Under the pieces are notes generated by a model. That model did not search any database. It saw nothing but the letters and a program-made list of their open reading frames with translations, and was not told the origin of the DNA. Made by a program: the position numbers and the translations under genes. Shown in pieces: positions 34,201 through 37,286 of a stretch of DNA of 37,286 nt. Location: the NCBI GenBank assembly GCA_002690655.1, contig NZFL01000011.1, forward strand, positions 1-37,286. Direction: 5' to 3'. Origin of the DNA: Pedosphaera sp. (lineage in GTDB: Bacteria > Verrucomicrobiota > Verrucomicrobiia > Limisphaerales > AAA164-E04). Positions within the stretch are counted from its first letter, which is position 1; each line of letters starts with the position of its first letter.

Positions 34201-34803
34201 CCTTGAAGACCGAAGGGCATCCGCAGCTAAATCCAGCAAATGGTCGGGATCATGCAGTTTCTTCAATTGGATCCATGATTGGTATTCTTGAAATAAGATG
34301 CCGATGTCGTGCAGTTTATGGCGTGCTCTTGCTGGGAGTTTGTCTGATGATGACAGGTCGAGGATTTTTTGAGGTGAGACCCTGCTTTGTTGAAACTCTC
34401 TTATGACTCGGCTCAATTCCTGCGCCAGGCCTGGTAGTTTGGTTGAGGCATGAAAAATTCTCAATCGTTCCTTGATCTGGTTCAGGAGTGAGCGAAGAAT
34501 CATCACCCGACCTTCTTCTGACAGTATGCTTTTGATGCTGGTTTGACACTCTGATAAGATAAACTCTGCCAGTCGATCAAAGGACAGGATCTGGAGGCGC
34601 GTGTAGCCATGCAGGTCTGGATCCTGCAACAGCGCGTGCTCCATTTGAAAGGTTGCCTGCTTTGGCGCAAGCAGGAGTAATGGGGGTCCCTGCGGGCGTT
34701 CCTTGAGTTCTGTGCGAATCTCCTCCAGACAAGCATGTGTCTTGCCGCTGCCAGCCGGACCGATGAGTAATTGGACGCTTCGTTTTTTATTTTGTCCGGA
34801 CAT
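31279..34803 (-). CDS. addB: AddB, ATPase-nuclease subunit with Fe-S cluster
   Basis: Protein of 1174 residues. The N-terminus has a Walker A motif (LIGPAGSGKT, 13-22). The middle is a degenerate helicase-like region. The C-terminal RecB-like nuclease includes IDYKSGKKKPDEI. Four cysteines match the 4Fe-4S site of AddB: Cys813 in AECPFRFF, then Cys1139-x2-Cys1142-x5-Cys1148 near the end (CQKCDYASVC). In AddAB this cluster stabilises the nuclease domain, and the subunit takes part in recombination-hotspot recognition; whether a Chi-like site is used here is unknown. It begins 38 bases after the stop of the PQQ-propeller gene and runs into addA with a 4-base overlap. Confidence 0.93.
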   Translation of the reverse strand: MSGQNKKRSVQLLIGPAGSGKTHACLEEIRTELKERPQGPPLLLLAPKQATFQMEHALLQDPDLHGYTRLQILSFDRLAEFILSECQTSIKSILSEEGRVMILRSLLNQIKERLRIFHASTKLPGLAQELSRVIREFQQSRVSPQKILDLSSSDKLPARARHKLHDIGILFQEYQSWIQLKKLHDPDHLLDLAADALRSSRELNTNIPVFQLGGLWMDGFASLTPQELNLLTLLAPLSNKTVLAFCADSFPEDKKEIFSIWLPVHQTIRQCTHAFSSLDSIKLDRTIIKRSSKHGRFQQNHMLKWLESKWTRPMAMDAMPVDEGSLNPISQMELSLSEAPDGNHTAAIEMAACQSPEAESIYVARGILRQIREEGMRFNQTAVLVRSLPAYQEIIRHTFDRYGIPCFIDHRESVAHHPLVELTRCVLRLPAFGWTHDDWFTYLKTGLTDLIEAEIDDLENAAIERGWRGLRWWNPLKGPEDLVNRFEPIRRKLLKPIKTFLGKSDHDSETKMPLPWNGIQLAAAFRKLWKTLNIEYRLETWDESAFHSPKPNIQDGFHIRVLEVLEAWLLNFELAFAETPLPIREWIPIVDAGLNNLTVGVIPPAIDQVLVGAIDRSRNPDLKSTYLMGLNESVFPAKPTAPMVFDELERLQLENAGVHIGSRYRTQLATERFLGYIGCTRATEHLTLSYALNTSEGKAQAPSVFIQHVKRIFPQLKIHSFNERIDLSAALHERELLISPEFWRWKKGQSEAVLSQILPNMDSRITLSSISQHTGKATNQPLNGVIARHLYSESRTSPTLYTSVSRIEAFAECPFRFFVQSGLKTEERMAFELDARRLGSFQHAALEAFHMALEDEGLRWRDLTPSQARELMEQITSQTMKDFHEGLMEDKPVNRVTASALSQALGTFVAVIVEWMSHYTFEPIGVEVAFGGKEPQIPAWEIQLSDDTKMVFNGIIDRVDLCTREGQSSWAIVIDYKSGKKKPDEILSWNGVQLQLPVYLNVLRQPDAGASIEAKHIQPAGAFFTTLRAKHEGKSSRKEALDPDTSIDSMRKAYQHVGCFDISALDAMDQREGANRGEQFQYQLNKNGAPRKTNWHVMSPAKFDHFLYRTRDLLKEFGQRIFEGDLSIAPYQQSQQTPCQKCDYASVCRIDPWTQQWRQLEPACYGEFNDGKEA

Positions 34804-34841
34804 GTGCGTTCTGAGTTGGCCTGCCTCTTGTCTGTTTCAGC

Positions 34842-36080
34842 TTAATTTTCAAATTTCCAGCAAACCAGTTGACCCGGGCTTCTCGCAATAAAATGTCCAT
34901 TGGAATACGCGGGAAAGGCTCTGACTCCAAATGGCAAAATCTGCTTACGCGCAATAACCTTAAATTGTGTTGAATCCGTGCGAGCCATGATCAGTTCCCC
35001 TGATTCCAGCATGATGAAAAGTTGCTGATTGACTCGGATCACAGAGCCGGCCCCGAGATTTTTTTCAGTCCATTGCACTTTGCCTGTCGAAGCCTCGATG
35101 CAGCGAAATTCGGGTCCGAATTCCTGGCGCCCATGAAATCCATACAAGTATCCATTCCGGTAAACACAAGTGGCGTAATGATTGGACATTTGCCGATCCC
35201 CCGTCCATTTCGACTGCAATGAGCCATTCGAGATTTGCAGTAGATTTCCACCGACACCATAGCCGGCTGACAAGAACAAACCTTCAGGTAATACCAAAGG
35301 AGTTGCCGCGTTGACTGAAGCGTTCATACTCGAGCGCAAGGGGCGTGAAAAACGAAGTTTGCCATCCTTTGGATTGATTCCGTGAATCCTTTCTCGCGTC
35401 CATGCCCAAAGTATGGGCGAACTTGCGCGCTTGTCGAGGACTGGCGATGCATACCCGGCAGGGTCGGATGTGGCTTTCCATTGAATCTGTCCCGTGGCTC
35501 GATCCAGTGCGATGATGCCTGCATTGCGTTTGCCTCCAATGATGTATATGACGGAATCTTCGTAAACCAAGGGAGATGGGGCTCTCCCAAAAAAACCTTT
35601 ATCCGTATCCCACTTTTCCCTCGCGTTGACTTCCCAGATGCGCTGGCCGTTTGTTGCGTTTACGGATGTCAAGATTCCATCCGCACTCATCAGGTAAATG
35701 GCTTCCTCATGAAGGCAGGGAGTGGCACGGGGACCTGGATCGAATCCGAAATCATCCCGATACTGGGTTCTGTGTTGATACTTCCATACCTTTTTCCCCG
35801 TTTTGAGATCCATGCAATCCATGACGCTTTGATCATTCTTTCGATGGTATAGGTAGACGCGGGAATCCTGCACGATCGGGCCGCTGAATCCGCTTCCGAT
35901 TTCCAGACGCCAGAGTCTTTCTGGAGGGCTTGTTTTCCAGTCCTTGACCGAAGTTTCGTCGGCGGCAACGCCGTTACGGTTAGGGCCCAGAAACTGCGGC
36001 CAGTTCCCAGCGATGACAGTGGGTAAGGTGCAGGCTAAGGAGAATAACACCAGAAGCGTGCGTTTTGAAACATTTTGCAT
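34842..36080 (-). CDS. Exported PQQ-like beta-propeller protein
   Basis: Protein of 412 residues from the ATG at 36080, which gives a clear signal peptide (SKRTLLVLFSLACTLPTVIAG). The frame stays open to 36227, but the extra 49 residues look like read-through. The mature part starts NWPQFLGPNRNGV, the typical opening of PVC PQQ-like repeat proteins. It contains repeated blades of the form D-x-x-TG-x-x-x-W (MDLKTGKKVWKY, VNATNGQRIWEV, LDRATGQIQWKA, IEASTGKVQWTE). It could bind PQQ or only share the BamB-like fold; no quinoprotein catalytic set was recognised. It is exported and of unknown role. It lies 38 bases upstream of addB on the same strand, though the functions seem unrelated. A BamB-type scaffold role is an alternative. 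Confidence 0.85.
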   Translation of the reverse strand: MQNVSKRTLLVLFSLACTLPTVIAGNWPQFLGPNRNGVAADETSVKDWKTSPPERLWRLEIGSGFSGPIVQDSRVYLYHRKNDQSVMDCMDLKTGKKVWKYQHRTQYRDDFGFDPGPRATPCLHEEAIYLMSADGILTSVNATNGQRIWEVNAREKWDTDKGFFGRAPSPLVYEDSVIYIIGGKRNAGIIALDRATGQIQWKATSDPAGYASPVLDKRASSPILWAWTRERIHGINPKDGKLRFSRPLRSSMNASVNAATPLVLPEGLFLSAGYGVGGNLLQISNGSLQSKWTGDRQMSNHYATCVYRNGYLYGFHGRQEFGPEFRCIEASTGKVQWTEKNLGAGSVIRVNQQLFIMLESGELIMARTDSTQFKVIARKQILPFGVRAFPAYSNGHFIARSPGQLVCWKFEN

Positions 36081-36320
36081 GGAGGGAGTATGAACCAACG
36101 CAAAACCTACTGGCAAGCGAAGAGCAGGATGAAGGGTCGAGAGGTTTCCATGACTGTTGATGTCAATTAAGGGAAAAGAACGGTGGATATAAACTGAAAA
36201 CTTAGGAGTGCAGTCAAAAAAACTCATTCCAACCTTTTCTTCGGCAACAAATGGAAAGGTTTCTGTATAAATGTTATGAGTCCCAATTAAACGTATGGAA
36301 AAAATGGAATCAATCTCAAA

Positions 36321-36535
36321 GTGATTTCCCTGTTGCTGCTTGGCAGCTTTATTGTTGTTACTTCCGGCTGTATTGTTGGCGGAGGAAATCGAGGCAACTC
36401 ACACTCATCCGAGTCGCACACCTTGGGCAGCAATTAATGGTCCTTAAATCAGGCCATAAGTCAGGTGCCATTGCCCCGGATGAATACGAACCTCAGAGGC
36501 GAAAACTATTGGTGGACGAAAAACAATCCGTCTAA
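36321..36535 (+). pseudogene. Small lipoprotein with SHOCT-like tail, split between two reading frames
   Basis: From a GTG at 36321 one frame encodes a lipoprotein-like start: hydrophobic ISLLLLGSFIVVTSGC, then a Gly/Asn/Ser/His stretch ending SHTLGSN at a TAA (36435-36437). The -1 frame carries LGQQLMVLKSGHKSGAIAPD and EYEPQRRKLLVDEKQSV to 36535, which fits the short SHOCT domain (Leu-rich helix, G-A-I turn, E-Y helix, KLL). The frames cross at CCTTGGGC, where LG can be read in both. The stop and an ATG overlap as TAATG at 36435-36439. So this is either one gene with a one-base indel or sequencing error, or two coupled ORFs. No ATG begins the first part, so its start is uncertain. It precedes the regulator gene on the same strand. 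Confidence 0.55.
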
Positions 36536-36665
36536 GCAACTTTTTGTTGTTATTTTGAACAACATTCGCTCAGGTCTAATTAAGTGTAGCTTAACGTTTT
36601 TTAATTGCCGATTTCTTTTAGGCCGCTCTTAAACACCAGTGGCCGGTTCTTCCTCCATTAATTTC

Positions 36666-36697
36666 TTTACAGTAAACTGTATTAGTGTTACGATACA
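36666..36697 (+). promoter_or_regulatory. Promoter with overlapping operator-like palindromes, upstream of the YtrA-type regulator
   Basis: A -35 box TTTACA (36666-36671) and -10 box TACGAT (36689-36694) are separated by 17 bases. Two inverted repeats overlap it: TACAGT-AA-ACTGTA (36668-36681), and TGTAT-N10-ATACA (36678-36697), which spans 20 bases, a size usual for GntR-type dimers. The start codon at 36723 is 28 bases beyond the -10. Placement over the promoter fits repression of the operon by its own first gene product. This is inference from position, not a recognised published site. Confidence 0.6.
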
Positions 36698-36722
36698 CCA
36701 AAGTTAGGATCTTGCTAAGAAC

Positions 36723-37169
36723 ATGAAACCCTTATTTTATCAAATTGATCCACATTCTGGTTTACCGGTGTATCGGCAAGTCATGGATCAGACGAAGCAT
36801 TACATTGCTTCCGGGTCTCTGGTTTCAGGAGACCAGCTTCCTTCCATTCGTGACCTTGCCACGCGTCTTTCGGTTAATCCGGCGACCATTGTCAAAGCCT
36901 ATAATGAGCTTCAGAACGAAGGGGTCATGGAAATTAAACAGGGCAAAGGGGCTTTTGTTTCCCAAGGATTACCTGAAAAGGAAATCCCGAGTCGCCGATT
37001 GCAGGTGAGCCGGATTGCTCGACAACTGGCCGTGGAATCTCAACAGCTTGGAATGCCGTTGGATGAGACCATGGGGTTGGTTGAAGATCAATGGATCGCA
37101 TTGGGGAATGAGCAAATGCTAACTCAGAAAAAGAAATCATCTCCTTCCAAATCTGGCAGAAGAGTATGA
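36723..37169 (+). CDS. GntR-family regulator, YtrA subfamily
   Basis: Protein of 148 residues. It starts with FYQIDPHSGLPVYRQVMDQ, then the winged helix (about 12-80): AIASG-like YIASGSLVSGDQLPSIRDLA, TRLSVNPATIVKAYNEL, and the wing GVMEIKQGKGAFVS. The short C-terminal part (about 65 residues, helical) has no ligand-binding domain of the FadR or HutC type, which defines the YtrA subgroup. These regulators usually sit first in an operon with ABC transporter genes and repress it. Here the next gene, an ABC ATPase, overlaps by 4 bases (ATGA at 37166-37169), and operator-like palindromes lie on its promoter. Confidence 0.93.
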   Translation: MKPLFYQIDPHSGLPVYRQVMDQTKHYIASGSLVSGDQLPSIRDLATRLSVNPATIVKAYNELQNEGVMEIKQGKGAFVSQGLPEKEIPSRRLQVSRIARQLAVESQQLGMPLDETMGLVEDQWIALGNEQMLTQKKKSSPSKSGRRV

Positions 37170-37286
37170 GTGATCTTGTTTCCATAGAGTCGGCCAATTT
37201 GACCAAATCCTTTGCGCCCGGACGGGTGGCCGTGAGCAGTCTTGATCTGAGGATCGCCCCCGGCACGGTGTATGGTTTGCTAGGCC
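37166..37286 (+). CDS. ABC transporter ATP-binding protein, cut by window edge
   Basis: The first 40 codons are present, open to the right edge. The sequence reads SANLTKSFAPGRVAVSSLDL and then a TVYGLLG segment, the usual run-up to the Walker A loop, which would begin exactly at the cut. It is probably the ATPase of an export-type ABC system under control of the YtrA-type regulator. The start ATG overlaps the regulator's TGA. Substrate and permease are outside the window. Confidence 0.88.
   Translation, partial: MSDLVSIESANLTKSFAPGRVAVSSLDLRIAPGTVYGLLG

Noticed and set aside
35382-35852. 156-residue plus-strand frame inside the PQQ-propeller gene
   Set aside because: Antisense to a well-supported propeller protein with repeated TG-x-x-x-W blades.
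36545-36564. TGTTGTT/AACAACA hairpin after the SHOCT-like ORF as a terminator
   Set aside because: The stem is AT-rich and weak, and no T-run follows on the plus strand; not supported as a terminator.

Overview
The window looks like chromosomal DNA from a member of the Verrucomicrobiota; a planctomycete is a less likely alternative. I infer this from protein families typical of the PVC group. These are a haem-containing 'membrane-bound dehydrogenase' (23435-26434), a DUF1592-type planctomycete-cytochrome protein coupled to a DUF1552 protein (16253-20342), a ThuA-domain protein, a prepilin-like protein with the classic [17 protein letters not shown] start, and a secreted strand-repeat protein. 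Class or genus cannot be assigned from sequence inspection alone. No tRNA, rRNA, CRISPR array, insertion sequence or phage gene was seen. The content is mostly housekeeping genes mixed with secreted or periplasmic oxidative-metabolism genes.

Layout, left half. The left edge cuts dapB (lysine/diaminopimelate pathway, minus strand). It is divergent from a PQQ-dependent sugar-dehydrogenase-like protein that ends at a bidirectional terminator shared with the prepilin-like gene. A minus-strand run follows in transcription order algH/yqgE, a 701-residue secreted beta-strand-rich protein, and a serine acetyltransferase (cysE). Divergent from algH lie a small membrane or lipoprotein-like gene and an fmdB-type zinc-ribbon gene. 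An 868-base gene-free stretch with several perfect hairpins then precedes gltB (glutamate synthase large subunit, 1518 residues, strong terminator). An APH-like phosphotransferase with an altered catalytic motif and a YkgJ-type cysteine-cluster protein follow.

Layout, right half. A plus-strand block holds ThuA, LamG-PSCyt-DUF1592 and DUF1552 genes (the last two overlap by 8 bases), then a D-amino-acid aminotransferase. The aminotransferase overlaps hflC tail to tail. On the minus strand, in transcription order, a truncated PSCyt-DUF1549 gene, the haem dehydrogenase, hflK and hflC are packed with gaps of 46, 9 and 14 bases and probably form one operon. A second minus-strand unit is a PQQ-like propeller protein, addB and addA (the last two overlap by 4 bases), giving a complete AddAB recombination nuclease. 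The right edge carries a small lipoprotein plus SHOCT-like tail split between two frames. It ends with a YtrA-type GntR regulator, with a visible promoter and operator-like palindromes, coupled to the start of an ABC-transporter ATPase.

I did not find a clearly new multi-gene system. The most interesting points are the decayed PSCyt-DUF1549 gene at the head of the dehydrogenase-hflKC operon, the split lipoprotein/SHOCT gene beside the YtrA operon, the structured non-coding region before gltB, and the catalytic-loop change in the APH-like protein.
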